From contig JAICJD010000022.1 of NCBI GenBank assembly GCA_025928645.1, forward strand, positions 1 through 32,788: a DNA stretch of 32,788 bases, in the 5' to 3' direction. How positions within the stretch are numbered: position 1 is the stretch's first letter; the number at the start of each line of letters is the position of its first letter. The notes beneath the pieces were generated by a model. It saw only the letters and a program-made list of their open reading frames with translations, was not told the DNA's origin and ran no database searches. The DNA comes from Gemmatimonadales bacterium (GTDB taxonomy: Bacteria; Gemmatimonadota; Gemmatimonadetes; Gemmatimonadales; GWC2-71-9). Of this stretch, positions 16,964-27,051 are shown piece by piece. Made by a program: the position numbers and the translations under genes.

Positions 16964-17689
16964 TCAGTCCAGAATCGGCGGCTCGTCCCCCGGCGGCGTG
17001 TTCGGCCCCGGGAGGTCGGTGCGGCGGCGGTCGCGGCGGCGGCCTTCCTCGTACCAGCGCCGGGTGATCTCGCCGGCCAGATCGCGGTTCCCGAGCCCGA
17101 ACGCGAGCCCGAACGCCAGCGCCACCGCGCCGAGCGTCAGCGTGAAGGCCGCGGTCACGATCTCCTCCGCCACCCCCACCTGCTGCAGCGCCATGAACAC
17201 CGCGATCACCACCACCGCGCCCTTGGCCATCTTGGCCAGCGTCGGCACGCCCGACACCGTGCCGGCGGAAGCGAGGATCAGGCCGCGGACGAACTCGCCG
17301 AGGATCATCCCCAGGATGACCAGCACGATGCCGGCGATGAGCGTCGGGATGAAGCCGAGCATCCGGCCGAACATCTGGTTGATGCTCTCGAGGCCGAGCG
17401 CGGTGCTCGCGAGCAGGATCACCACCAGCATCACGAGCCAGAAGATCAGCTTGGCGAGCGCCCGGACCGGATCCAGCCGCGACCCCGTGCGCACCACCAC
17501 CTCGTCCAGCCCCCCGGCCGCGGCCATGCGGTTGAAGTCGAGCCGCTTGAGGGTGTCGTCGGCCCAGCGCTGGATCTGGCGGGCGAGAAAGTAGCCGGTC
17601 AGCAGGATCACGGCCGCGCCGACGAGCGCGGGCACCACCGCGCCGATCTGGTCGGCGCCGCTCCGCAGTCGCTCCCAGAGTTCGTTCAC
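16964..17689 (-). CDS. MscS-like transmembrane protein lacking the beta domain
   Basis: A 241-residue inner-membrane protein with about four to five hydrophobic helices (about residues 18-37, 80-97, 110-135, 155-172 and 177-197). The repeated pattern, including ALVGAAVILLTGYFLARQIQRW and AFTLTLGAVALAFGLAFGLGNRDLAG, is that of the conserved TM-helix family related to mechanosensitive channels. Unlike true MscS it ends soon after the last helix with a basic tail (RRRDRRR), and the cytoplasmic beta and alpha/beta domains are absent. GTG start overlaps the stop of the MDR oxidoreductase gene upstream (GTGA), so the two are coupled. Gating or conduction is not proven by the sequence. Confidence 0.82.
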   Translation of the reverse strand: MNELWERLRSGADQIGAVVPALVGAAVILLTGYFLARQIQRWADDTLKRLDFNRMAAAGGLDEVVVRTGSRLDPVRALAKLIFWLVMLVVILLASTALGLESINQMFGRMLGFIPTLIAGIVLVILGMILGEFVRGLILASAGTVSGVPTLAKMAKGAVVVIAVFMALQQVGVAEEIVTAAFTLTLGAVALAFGLAFGLGNRDLAGEITRRWYEEGRRRDRRRTDLPGPNTPPGDEPPILD

Positions 17690-18723
17690 GTCGCCACCTC
17701 GATCACGAGTTTGCCCATCTGCTCGCCGCGGCGGAGGCGCTCGAGCGCCTCCATCGCGCGCGCGAGCGGCACGACGGTGTCCACCACCGGCCAGAGCCGC
17801 CCCTCATGCGCCAGCGCCACGACGCTCGCATACTCGCGGCGGTTGCCGAGCGTGGAGCCCAGGATGCTCCACTGGTGCCAGAACAGGCGGCGGAGGTCGA
17901 GCTGGATCATCGGCCCGGTCGTCGCGCCGCAGACGACCAGCCGGCCGCCGCGCCTGAGGGCGCGGAGCGAGTCGGGCCAGCGCGCCTGCCCGATGCTGTC
18001 CACCACCACGTCGGCGCCGCGCCCGTCGGTGAAGCGCCGCACCTCGGCGACGACGTCGCCGGTGGCGTGGTTCACCACGCCGTCGGCGCCGAGCCGCCGC
18101 GCAACCTCGAGCTTGGCGTCGGACCCGCTGGTGACGATCACCCGAGCGCCCAGGTGCCGGGCGACCTGAAGCGACGCGAGCGCCACGCCGCCGCCGATAC
18201 CCCACACCAGAACCGTCTCACCCGAGCGCAGCGCCGCCCGCGTGGCGAGCATCCGCCAGGCGGTCAGGGTCGCCAGCGAGAACGCCGCCGCCTGGGGCCA
18301 GCCCATCTCCGGCGGCACCGGCGCGAGGTTCCGCTCCGGCACGACGACCAACTCCGCCGCGGTGCCCGGCCGGTGCTCCCCCACGACAGCGAAGGTGGCG
18401 CAGAGCGATGCCTCACCTTCGCGGCAGGCGGGACACCCGCCGCAGGATATCCCGGGGTTGATCATGACCCGGTCGCCCGGCCGGACCGCCGTAACGTCGG
18501 GGCCCACCGACTCCACGGTGCCGGCTCCGTCCGAGCCGATGACGTGAGGAAACCGGTAGCGCACGCCCGGCAGGCCATCGGCCACGAACAGATCGAGACG
18601 GTTGAGCGCGGCGGCCCGCACCCTCACCCGCACGTCGGTAGGCGACTCCAGCTCGGGAGCCGGCAGCTCACGCACTGCGAGATGGTCGAGCCCGCCCACC
18701 GCGTCCAGGGCGAGCGCCTTCAC
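17686..18723 (-). CDS. Zinc-containing MDR oxidoreductase (alcohol dehydrogenase/quinone reductase type)
   Basis: A 345-residue NAD(P)H-dependent medium-chain dehydrogenase. The N-terminal GroES-like domain has NRLDLFV and FPHVIGSDGAGTV. The structural zinc site CGGCPACREGEASLC has the standard four cysteines. The Rossmann domain shows VLVWGIGGGVALASLQVARHLG. The usual catalytic zinc ligands (Cys in the CGTD motif and His of GHE) are not there: the corresponding places read NRLDL and GSDG. This fits quinone-oxidoreductase-like members or a zinc-independent mechanism. Starts with GTG, 13 bases after the preceding stop, and is coupled to the MscS-like gene. Substrate unknown. Confidence 0.87.
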   Translation of the reverse strand: MKALALDAVGGLDHLAVRELPAPELESPTDVRVRVRAAALNRLDLFVADGLPGVRYRFPHVIGSDGAGTVESVGPDVTAVRPGDRVMINPGISCGGCPACREGEASLCATFAVVGEHRPGTAAELVVVPERNLAPVPPEMGWPQAAAFSLATLTAWRMLATRAALRSGETVLVWGIGGGVALASLQVARHLGARVIVTSGSDAKLEVARRLGADGVVNHATGDVVAEVRRFTDGRGADVVVDSIGQARWPDSLRALRRGGRLVVCGATTGPMIQLDLRRLFWHQWSILGSTLGNRREYASVVALAHEGRLWPVVDTVVPLARAMEALERLRRGEQMGKLVIEVAT

Positions 18724-18736
18724 TGCCGCACCGACG

Positions 18737-20962
18737 TCAGAAGGACGGGCTCAGGACCCGCTCGCCCGGACGGAGGGGAATCACCACGGGCGTGCTGCGC
18801 GCGGCGAGCGGCTGGATCCGGAGGCCGAGCGTCGCCTTTCCCTTCTCGGCGTCGGCGAGCTTGCCGGTCACGTAGGCGATCCGCGCCCCGTCAGGCGAGA
18901 GATCGAGCGCCGCCACCGGCCGGTCCACCTCGAGCACCTCGGTGGGTTCGGTCTCCCCGGTGGCGCCGGCGGCGAGCCGCATGATCCGCGCCTTGCTGCC
19001 CTTGTCCACGACGTAGATCAGGTCGCCGCTGGGCAGATAGTGCGGGCTCGACTCGCGGTCGCCCGTCTTGGTGAGCCGCCGCGCCTCGCCGCCGTCCAGA
19101 TCGACCTCGTAGAGCTCGGGATTGCCGTCGCGCAGCGAGACGAAGACGGCGCGCCGGCCGTCCGGCGACACGTCCGGGTCACGGTTGCCGCCGCCCGAGC
19201 TGGTGAGCGCGCGGGGCTCGGAGCCGTCGGCGTGCACGACCATGAGCTGCGGCACGCCCGCCCGGGCGCTCGCGGTGTACACCAGCCGCGCCCCGTCGGG
19301 CGTCCAGACCGGCTCGCTCTCGGCGCCCGGGTCGGTCGTGATGCGGCGGGCGTTGCGGCCGTCGGCGTCCATGGTATAGAGGTCGGGGCTTCCGGCCTTG
19401 CTCGAGCTGTAGGCGATGCGGGTGCCGTCGGGCGAGCGGGCCGGCTGGATGTCACTGCCGCCGTCGGACATCACCGGAAGCAACGGGTCGGGCGCGCCGG
19501 AGCGGACCTGGTAGATGCCGAACGACCCGGTGCGATTGGAGGCCACCAGCAGGTCGGCGGCGACGTACACGTCCGCCCGTGCCGTGTGGCCCCAGGGCGC
19601 CGTCGCGGTGATGACGGCGTGCCCTGGACTCACACCCCGCACCCCGCCCGCGGTCACCGAGGCCACGTCGGGACGGTCGCTCGCCCAGGTCACGGGCGCC
19701 GGGCCGAGCGGCTTGTTGTCATCGTCGTGCAGCGTGGCCGCGAGCGCCGCCTGCTCGCCCAGGCGCACGCCGAGCCGGCTCCGGTCCAGCGCCAGCACGC
19801 CGGGCACGACCTGAATGTGCCATACCACCGGCTCGAACCCGCGGAGCCGGGCCGTGAGGCTGGTGTTCCCCGTGTCCCGCGCGGTCAGCGTGCCGGTCGC
19901 GTGATCGAACCCCGCGCGGGTGGTGTCGCCCACCTCCCAGGCGATCTTCACTTCGGGAATCGCCGTGCTGTCCGCCGCGTTGGCGACCGCGCTGAACTGG
20001 CGGACGCCGCGCACCGGGAGCACCGTCGGCTCCTGCGTCGGCTTGGGCGAGACCACCAGCACCTGGGGCAGCCGGTACACCAGGAGTCCGGCCCGGCGCT
20101 CCTGTCCGAATCCCTGCACGACGATCTCGGTGCGGCCCGGGGCGCGGGCCGTCACGATGCCCGTCGAATCGACCACGGCCACCGCGCTGTCGGACGAGTG
20201 CCAGAGGAGCCCGCGGTCCAGGCGGCGGTTGCTCTGACCGGGCACGTGGACCGACAGCGTCTCCGCATCCTGCGGACCGAGCGCCTCGCTCGCCCCGACC
20301 AGCGCGATGTCGGATTGCTGCACCTCGACCGGGAGCGTCGCCATGAGCCCGCCCGCCGCGCTCGCCTGCACGATGGTCTTGCCCGCGGCCACGCCGAGCA
20401 CGACACCCTGGCTGTCGACGGCGGCGATCTCGGGCTTGAGCGATTTCCAGGTCACCCGCTCCGGCTCGGACGCGCTTCCGTCCTCGTGCAGTGCCTGCGG
20501 GGTCACCTGCTCCGATTCCCCCGGCAGCAGCATGGCGGTCGTCGGCTCGAGCGTGAGCACCGTTCCGCTGGCCGCGCTGCTCCCGCCGTTTCCCGCCGTG
20601 ATGAGCACGGCCAGCGACGCCCGGCGACCCTGCGAGCGGGCCTCGACCTTGGCCAGCCCGGGCGCCACGCCCTGCACCGAGCCTTCGCGCGTGACCCGGG
20701 CGATCGACGTGTCGGAGCTCGCGAATACGAACTTCGCCGAGGCGATGAGGTTGCCCTGGCGATCGTAGGCCGTCGCAAAGATCGGCTGCTTCTGGCCGAC
20801 GGCGAGGGTCATGGTTTCGGGGGTCACCTGGACTTCGCTCACCGTCTGGGCGGCGGCCGGCACGGCCGCGACGAGCACGGCACAGGCCGCCGCGAGACCG
20901 CGGACGAAGCGTCTCGGACGCGCGTGACGGACGCGGTCCGCTGGGGATCGGTGCGATGTCAC
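18737..20962 (-). CDS. Secreted protein with Ig-like (BIG2) domains and a TolB-like propeller
   Basis: A 741-residue exported protein. The N-terminus has basic residues, a hydrophobic segment (LAAACAVLVAAVPAAAQ) and a likely signal peptidase site after AAAQ. Residues about 40-465 contain repeated bacterial Ig-like (BIG2) units, recognisable from VTPETMTLAVGQKQ, VDSTGIVTARAPGRTEI and VASVTAGGVRGVSPGHAVI. The C-terminal part (about 470-720) is a WD40/TolB-like propeller with repeated SPDGTRIAYSS, TPDGARLVYTA, SPDGRRAVFVS and SPDGARIAYVTG. It probably acts in the periplasm or on the surface in binding or adhesion. Starts with GTG; a TATACT box lies about 37 bases upstream. First gene of a three-gene minus-strand unit. 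Confidence 0.88.
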   Translation of the reverse strand: MTSHRSPADRVRHARPRRFVRGLAAACAVLVAAVPAAAQTVSEVQVTPETMTLAVGQKQPIFATAYDRQGNLIASAKFVFASSDTSIARVTREGSVQGVAPGLAKVEARSQGRRASLAVLITAGNGGSSAASGTVLTLEPTTAMLLPGESEQVTPQALHEDGSASEPERVTWKSLKPEIAAVDSQGVVLGVAAGKTIVQASAAGGLMATLPVEVQQSDIALVGASEALGPQDAETLSVHVPGQSNRRLDRGLLWHSSDSAVAVVDSTGIVTARAPGRTEIVVQGFGQERRAGLLVYRLPQVLVVSPKPTQEPTVLPVRGVRQFSAVANAADSTAIPEVKIAWEVGDTTRAGFDHATGTLTARDTGNTSLTARLRGFEPVVWHIQVVPGVLALDRSRLGVRLGEQAALAATLHDDDNKPLGPAPVTWASDRPDVASVTAGGVRGVSPGHAVITATAPWGHTARADVYVAADLLVASNRTGSFGIYQVRSGAPDPLLPVMSDGGSDIQPARSPDGTRIAYSSSKAGSPDLYTMDADGRNARRITTDPGAESEPVWTPDGARLVYTASARAGVPQLMVVHADGSEPRALTSSGGGNRDPDVSPDGRRAVFVSLRDGNPELYEVDLDGGEARRLTKTGDRESSPHYLPSGDLIYVVDKGSKARIMRLAAGATGETEPTEVLEVDRPVAALDLSPDGARIAYVTGKLADAEKGKATLGLRIQPLAARSTPVVIPLRPGERVLSPSF

Positions 20963-21273
20963 CGGCAGTCGTGTCCGAGAAAGAGGGGAGCTGCGCTAAG
21001 TATAGCGCACGCCGCGTGCGACCGCATGGTGGCTCGGCGCGATGTGATCCAAGCTGTTGCCGGAGCGACAGTTAGATGCACAGCCTCCGCCGCCGCCCAG
21101 CCCGGCCATCCCACCCGCGCCCCGCGCGAAAACCCAACGCGGCAGCCCGTGGCCCGTGGCGCGCCTCAGCCTTGCAGAAGGCACCAAGATGTGCATGTTA
21201 TATCAGCATTGCCCACCTGGCGCGCACATTCGCTCTCCGTGCTGCGCCGCATCTGCGATCGGAGGAGGCGACG
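20963..21273. other. Intergenic region between divergent genes (311 bases)
   Basis: No gene was recognised here. It contains the -10-like TATACT for the minus-strand Ig-like/WD40 gene, AT-richer sequence with TTGCAG and TTATAT around 21173-21203 that may serve the plus-strand histone-like gene, and the GGAGGAGG ribosome binding site at 21261-21268. Confidence 0.6.
20999..21004 (-). promoter_or_regulatory. Candidate -10 box (TATACT) for the Ig-like/WD40 gene
   Basis: TATACT on the minus strand is five of six matches to the sigma-70 -10 consensus and stands out in GC-rich DNA. No good -35 is found 16-18 bases upstream. Confidence 0.45.
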
Positions 21274-21726
21274 ATGGCCGAGCTTCATTATATGGAGATG
21301 GGCTGGTCAGGTTCCGGTTGGATGGATCCGTTGCCGGTCGAACCCCCGCCGGCGCCGCCGCCCCCGCCCGCCGCGCCGGCCGCCCAGCCGGCCTCCCGGC
21401 CGGGCTCCCCGGCCATGCCGCCCGACATGGCGGCCAAGCCCCGCCGGGCCACCACCCGTTCCTCGGCCAGGAAGAAGTCGGCCAAGAAGAGCGCCAAGAA
21501 GAGCGCTAGAAAGAGCGCCAGGAAAAGCGCCAAGAAGGCGACGAAGAAGGCCGCCCGGCGCCCGACCAAGAAGGCCGCGAAGAAGGGAGGGCGGAAGAGC
21601 GCCCGCCGGCCCGCCAGGAAGACCGCAAAGAAAGCCGCCAGGAAGACCGCCCGCCGGAGCGCCAAGAAGGGCGCCCGCCGCTCGGCCAAGACGAGCGCGA
21701 AGAGGTCGGCTCGGCGCCGGCGCTGA
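21274..21726 (+). CDS. Lys/Ala/Ser-rich histone H1-like protein
   Basis: A 150-residue, very basic protein. Residues 1-50 form an unusual acidic-to-neutral, Met/Trp-containing start (MAELHYMEMGW) and a Pro/Ala-rich linker. Residues about 52-150 are low-complexity repeats such as KKSAKKSAKKSARKSARK and KKAARKTARRSAKKG, resembling the C-terminal domain of eukaryotic histone H1 and bacterial AlgP or Hc-type proteins. It probably binds DNA or RNA by charge and condenses it; no folded DNA-binding domain is seen. The start is ATG at 21274 because GGAGGAGG ends five bases before it. It converges on the GH15 gene with only ten bases between stops. Confidence 0.85.
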   Translation: MAELHYMEMGWSGSGWMDPLPVEPPPAPPPPPAAPAAQPASRPGSPAMPPDMAAKPRRATTRSSARKKSAKKSAKKSARKSARKSAKKATKKAARRPTKKAAKKGGRKSARRPARKTAKKAARKTARRSAKKGARRSAKTSAKRSARRRR

Positions 21727-21736
21727 GCCGCCGGTC

Positions 21737-21741
<5 letters not shown>
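21722..21741. terminator. Short inverted repeat across two convergent stops
   Basis: GCTGAG (21722-21727) and CTCAGC (21736-21741) form a 6-bp stem that overlaps the stop codons of the histone-like and GH15 genes. It might help end both transcripts, but there is no U-tract. Confidence 0.25.
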
Positions 21742-23587
<1,846 letters not shown>

Positions 23588-23593
23588 GGCCCA

Positions 23594-23599
23594 AGTATA
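23594..23599 (-). promoter_or_regulatory. Candidate -10 box (TATACT) for a leaderless GH15 transcript
   Basis: TATACT ends six bases before the ATG (23587) on the minus strand. With usual geometry the transcript would begin at the start codon. No clear -35 is seen. Confidence 0.5.
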
Positions 23600-23670
23600 A
23601 CGCCGGGCCGCGAAGATCTTGCATGGGCATCGCCGCCCGTCCACCTTCCTACATCTCTTTCCATTCACTC

Positions 23671-25035
23671 ATGCGACTGGCCCTGTCATTCGCGGTCGCG
23701 ACGCTGTTGTCGGCCGCCGCCGCGACCGTCGGCTGCCGGCGCGCGCCGCCCGGCGGCCTCGCGCTGGTCGGCGCCACGCTCATCGACGGCAGCGGCGGGC
23801 CGCCGCTGGCCGATGCCGCGATCGTCGTGCGGCGGGGCCGCATCGAATCGGTCGGCACCCGCGCGGGGTTCACCCTGCCGCCGGATACCCGGGAGGTGGA
23901 CCTCGCCGGCCGGTGGATCATTCCCGGGCTGATCGACGCACACGCCCACGTCGAGCGCTGGGCGCTCCCGCGCTACCTCGCCTGGGGCGTCACCACGGTG
24001 CGCGACCTTCACGGCCAGGTCGATTCCATCCTCCGCCTGCGCCGGCAGGTGAATCTCGGCGCCGTCCGCGGGCCCCGGATCTACAGCGCCGGCGCCATGA
24101 TCGACGGCCTGCCGACCACCTATCCCGACGCCTTCGGCGCGAGTACCCCGCGCGACGCGCGGAAAGCGGTGGACCGGCTGGTCAACGCGGGCGTGGACCT
24201 GATCAAGGTCTACACCCGGATCGACGACACCCTGCTCAAGGCGGTGATCGACGAGGCGCGGACGTTCAATCTCCGCGTCACGGGCCATCTTGGCATGGTG
24301 AACGCGGTGACCGCGGCCCGGGACGGCATCGGCAGCATCGAGCATCTGAGCGGCGTGCCGGAGGCCTGTGTGGCCGACGCTTCCTCGCTCACCGCCGCGC
24401 ATTACCGCGGATTCTTCGCCGGCTGGACGGCGTTCGAGCGGAGCTGGGCCGGGCTCGATTCGTCCGCGCTCGAGCGGGTCGCCCGGGCCCTGGCCGAGCG
24501 GGGCACCATTCTGATTCCGACCCTGGTGCTGCACGACACGTTCAGCCGGCTGGACGACCCGGCGATGCTCAGCGACACGATGCTCGCCGCGGTCCCGCCG
24601 GCCGCCCAGCGGCGCTGGAACGTGCCCGACATGGTGCGCCGGGCAGGCTGGACGGCGGAAGACTATCCCGCCTTCCGCGCGGCCCGGCCGGTACAGGACC
24701 GCTTTCTCCGCCGGTTCGCCGCGGCGGGCGGGCGGATCGCGACCGGCACCGATGCGGCGAACCAGCTCCTCATCCCCGGCTACAGCGAGCACGAGGAGCT
24801 GCAGCTCCTGGTGGGCGCCGGCTTCAGCCCGCGCGACGCGTTGCTCGCCGCCACCAGGAACGGGGCCGTCCTCCTCGGAGTGGATTCGATCGGGCTCATC
24901 GCTCCCGGCAAGGCCGCGGACCTCGTGGTGCTCACCCGCGACCCGCTGGCCGACATCCGCAACACCCTGGCGATCGACCGCGTGATGTCGCGCGGCATCC
25001 TTCTCTCCGCCGACTCGATCCGGAAAGCCTGGTAG
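23671..25035 (+). CDS. Amidohydrolase, lipoprotein or exported
   Basis: A 454-residue metal-dependent hydrolase of the amidohydrolase superfamily. The N-terminal signal ends in a lipobox-like VGC (about residues 20-22). Motifs: GATLIDGSGGPPL, then PGLIDAHAHVER with the first metal-binding histidines (near 89-91). A lysine in GVDLIKVYT (near 177) occupies the usual carbamylated-lysine position, a histidine is in VTGHLGMV (near 204) and one in SIEHLSG (near 226). GTDAANQ (near 358) holds the catalytic aspartate. It resembles exported imidazolonepropionase/prolidase-like enzymes common in soil bacteria; substrate unknown. It diverges from the GH15 gene with 83 bases between; no clear ribosome binding site. 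Confidence 0.9.
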   Translation: MRLALSFAVATLLSAAAATVGCRRAPPGGLALVGATLIDGSGGPPLADAAIVVRRGRIESVGTRAGFTLPPDTREVDLAGRWIIPGLIDAHAHVERWALPRYLAWGVTTVRDLHGQVDSILRLRRQVNLGAVRGPRIYSAGAMIDGLPTTYPDAFGASTPRDARKAVDRLVNAGVDLIKVYTRIDDTLLKAVIDEARTFNLRVTGHLGMVNAVTAARDGIGSIEHLSGVPEACVADASSLTAAHYRGFFAGWTAFERSWAGLDSSALERVARALAERGTILIPTLVLHDTFSRLDDPAMLSDTMLAAVPPAAQRRWNVPDMVRRAGWTAEDYPAFRAARPVQDRFLRRFAAAGGRIATGTDAANQLLIPGYSEHEELQLLVGAGFSPRDALLAATRNGAVLLGVDSIGLIAPGKAADLVVLTRDPLADIRNTLAIDRVMSRGILLSADSIRKAW

Positions 25036-25043
25036 GTCCCGAC

Positions 25044-25922
25044 GTGAGCCCGACGCCGCTCGAGCGGCTCGCGCTGTTCTTCGGCGCGCTGCCCACCCGG
25101 CAAGGCATTCTCGCGCGCCGCCTGCTCGGCGCAGAAGCACCGGAGGACGCGGAGCTCGCGCGCGCGCTGGCGGCGCGGCTCGCGGAGGAGCTGCGGCCGG
25201 ACGGGAGCGTGGGCGGGGCCTTCGTCCCCACGGTCTGGCGCGCGCACGAGCTCATGGATCTGGGCGAGAGCCCCGCCGCTCCCGCCGTCTCGCGCGCGAT
25301 CGGCTGGATCCTCGAGCGGCAGGACGCGCCGGGCACCTATGGCGAAGGCTGCGACAAGACGCGTCACGCGCACCGGACCTGCGCCCACTGGATGACCGGC
25401 TTCTTTTCGCCGGGGCCGCCGGCCGAGCGGCTGGCCCCCGTCACGCTGCCGAACGGCAAGGCGTTTCGCGCCGAGCCGGCGGCGCGCTTCGTCGTGAGCT
25501 GTCTCGCGCTCCGGGCCACGCTCCGCGCCGGCTTCGCGGGGCGGCGGGCGGTGGGGCGGCATCTCGAGAGCCTTCGCGTGCTGGCGGAGGACTGGACCGA
25601 GTGGAACGGATTCTTTGCCCCAGACGTGATCGTGACGGGACTGCACGCGCTCGCGTTGGGCGGCCCGGAGGCCCAGGGCTCGGTGGAGGGGCTGGTGGAC
25701 CTCATCGCGGCGCAGCAGCAGCTCGACGGCGCGTGGCCCAACGCCGATCTGTTTCACACCTTGGACGCCCTGGTGTCCACCAGCCTGCCGGTAGCGCGCG
25801 TTGCCGTTCACCGGGCGCTCCCCGCGCTGGCAGAGCGGCAGCGGCCCGACGGCAGCTTCGGCCAGACCGCGCAGGCGGAGCGCGCGCTCATCGCCGTGCG
25901 GGCACTCGTCTGGGCGGCGTGA
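25044..25922 (+). CDS. Alpha/alpha-toroid protein of the prenyltransferase/squalene-cyclase-repeat type, unknown function
   Basis: A 292-residue protein with repeated helical pairs ending in Q-x-DG-S-like turns: RPDGSVGGAF near 51-60, ERQDAPGTYGEG near 91-102, AQQQLDGAWPNADLFHT in the C-terminal third, and RQRPDGSFGQTAQAERALIAVRAL near the end. This is the signature of prenyltransferase/squalene-oxidase repeats. No DXDD-type cyclase motif is evident. A Cys/His cluster (C103, H108, H110, C113, H115 in GCDKTRHAHRTCAHW) could bind a metal. The GTG start is 8 bases after the amidohydrolase stop, so both are probably in one operon. Family resemblance only. Confidence 0.7.
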   Translation: MSPTPLERLALFFGALPTRQGILARRLLGAEAPEDAELARALAARLAEELRPDGSVGGAFVPTVWRAHELMDLGESPAAPAVSRAIGWILERQDAPGTYGEGCDKTRHAHRTCAHWMTGFFSPGPPAERLAPVTLPNGKAFRAEPAARFVVSCLALRATLRAGFAGRRAVGRHLESLRVLAEDWTEWNGFFAPDVIVTGLHALALGGPEAQGSVEGLVDLIAAQQQLDGAWPNADLFHTLDALVSTSLPVARVAVHRALPALAERQRPDGSFGQTAQAERALIAVRALVWAA

Positions 25923-25934
25923 CGGCGAGGCGTG

Positions 25935-25940
25935 TAACTT
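25935..25940 (+). promoter_or_regulatory. Candidate -10 box (TAACTT) before selD
   Basis: TAACTT ends nine bases before the selD ATG at 25950. Spacing would give a leader of about 2 bases. No ribosome binding site and no good -35 are visible. Confidence 0.35.
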
Positions 25941-25949
25941 CCGCCCCAT

Positions 25950-27017
25950 ATGACCGACGCCGCGACCACTCCCCGGATTCGCCTCACCGCCCTGTCCCAC
26001 GGCGCCGGCTGCGCCTGCAAGCTGGGGTCGGTCGATCTGGGCGAGGTGCTCCGGCACCTGCCCGGCATCGCCGATCCGCGCGTGCTGGTGGACGCCGCCA
26101 CCCGCGATGATGCCGCGCTGTTCCGGCTGAGCGCGGACCGGGCCCTCGTGGCCACCACCGATTTCTTCACGCCCATCGTGGACGATCCGCGCGCCTGGGG
26201 CGCGATCGCCGCGGCCAATGCCCTGAGCGACGTCTACGCCATGGGCGGCACCCCGCTCTTCGCGCTCAACCTGGTGGGCTGGCCGCGCGACAAGGCCCCC
26301 TTCGAGATGCTCGGCGAGGTGATCGCGGGGGCGGCCGAAATCACCGAGCGCGCCCGGTGCCCCATGCTCGGCGGGCATTCGGTGGACGTGGTCGAGCCGC
26401 TGTTCGGGCTCGTCGTGATCGGCGAGGTGCACCCGGACCGGGCCCTGACCAACGCGGGCGCCTGCGCCGGCGACGTCCTGGTCCTGACCAAGCCGCTCGG
26501 GACCGGGATCCTGTCCACCGCCCTCAAGCGCGACGCGCTGCTCGAGCCGGGCATGGCCGAGGCCGTGCGCTCGATGACCACGCTGAACGAGGGCGCCGCG
26601 CGCGCGGCGCTCGAGGTCGGCGTGAGCGCGGCGACCGACGTGACCGGCTTCGGCCTGCTCGGCCACCTGGGGAACATGCTGGCGGCGAGCAGCGTGGGGG
26701 CGGAGATCGCGTTCAGCGCGCTGCCCATCCTGCCCCACGCGATGAGCCTCGCGGGCCGCGGCATCGTGCCCGGCGGCACCAAGCGCAATCTGGCGGCGGC
26801 CACGAACGTCGAGTGGGCCGACGATCTGACGCCCACCGAGCGGGTCATCTGCGTGGATGCCCAGACCTCGGGCGGGCTGCTGCTCGCGGTGCCGCCGGAG
26901 AACGAGGCGGGCTTGCTGAGCGCGCTCCGCGAGGCGGAGACCCCGGCGGCGGCGGTGATCGGACGGCTCACGGCCGGGCCCGCGGGGCACGTGAGGGTGG
27001 TGAGGACGTTGGAGTGA
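25950..27017 (+). CDS. selD: Selenide, water dikinase (selenophosphate synthetase)
   Basis: Makes selenophosphate from selenide and ATP, the selenium donor for selenocysteine tRNA and for 2-selenouridine in tRNA. A 355-residue enzyme of normal length. The N-terminus contains SHGAGCACKLG with C21 and K24 at the positions of E. coli Cys17 and Lys20, so the redox-active residue is cysteine and not selenocysteine. Further motifs: TTDFFTPIVDDP, AANALSDVYAMGGTP, MLGGHSVDV and TSGGLLLAVPP. No selA, selB, selC or selU is in the window, so the selenium use of the cell is unknown. It lies 27 bases after the toroid protein and starts a cluster with the 74-residue gene and RNase H. Confidence 0.95.
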   Translation: MTDAATTPRIRLTALSHGAGCACKLGSVDLGEVLRHLPGIADPRVLVDAATRDDAALFRLSADRALVATTDFFTPIVDDPRAWGAIAAANALSDVYAMGGTPLFALNLVGWPRDKAPFEMLGEVIAGAAEITERARCPMLGGHSVDVVEPLFGLVVIGEVHPDRALTNAGACAGDVLVLTKPLGTGILSTALKRDALLEPGMAEAVRSMTTLNEGAARAALEVGVSAATDVTGFGLLGHLGNMLAASSVGAEIAFSALPILPHAMSLAGRGIVPGGTKRNLAAATNVEWADDLTPTERVICVDAQTSGGLLLAVPPENEAGLLSALREAETPAAAVIGRLTAGPAGHVRVVRTLE

Positions 27018-27051
27018 GCGGCGACCGCTTCACCCCGGGCGCCTAGTCCCC

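Noticed and set aside
21480-21700. Repetitive AAGAAGAGCGCC-type DNA considered as a CRISPR or tandem-repeat array
   Set aside because: The repeats are irregular codon repeats within the Lys/Ala-rich coding sequence, with no spacers.
25950-27017. Possibility that SelD carries selenocysteine
   Set aside because: The redox position is encoded as TGC (C21) and no in-frame TGA is present.
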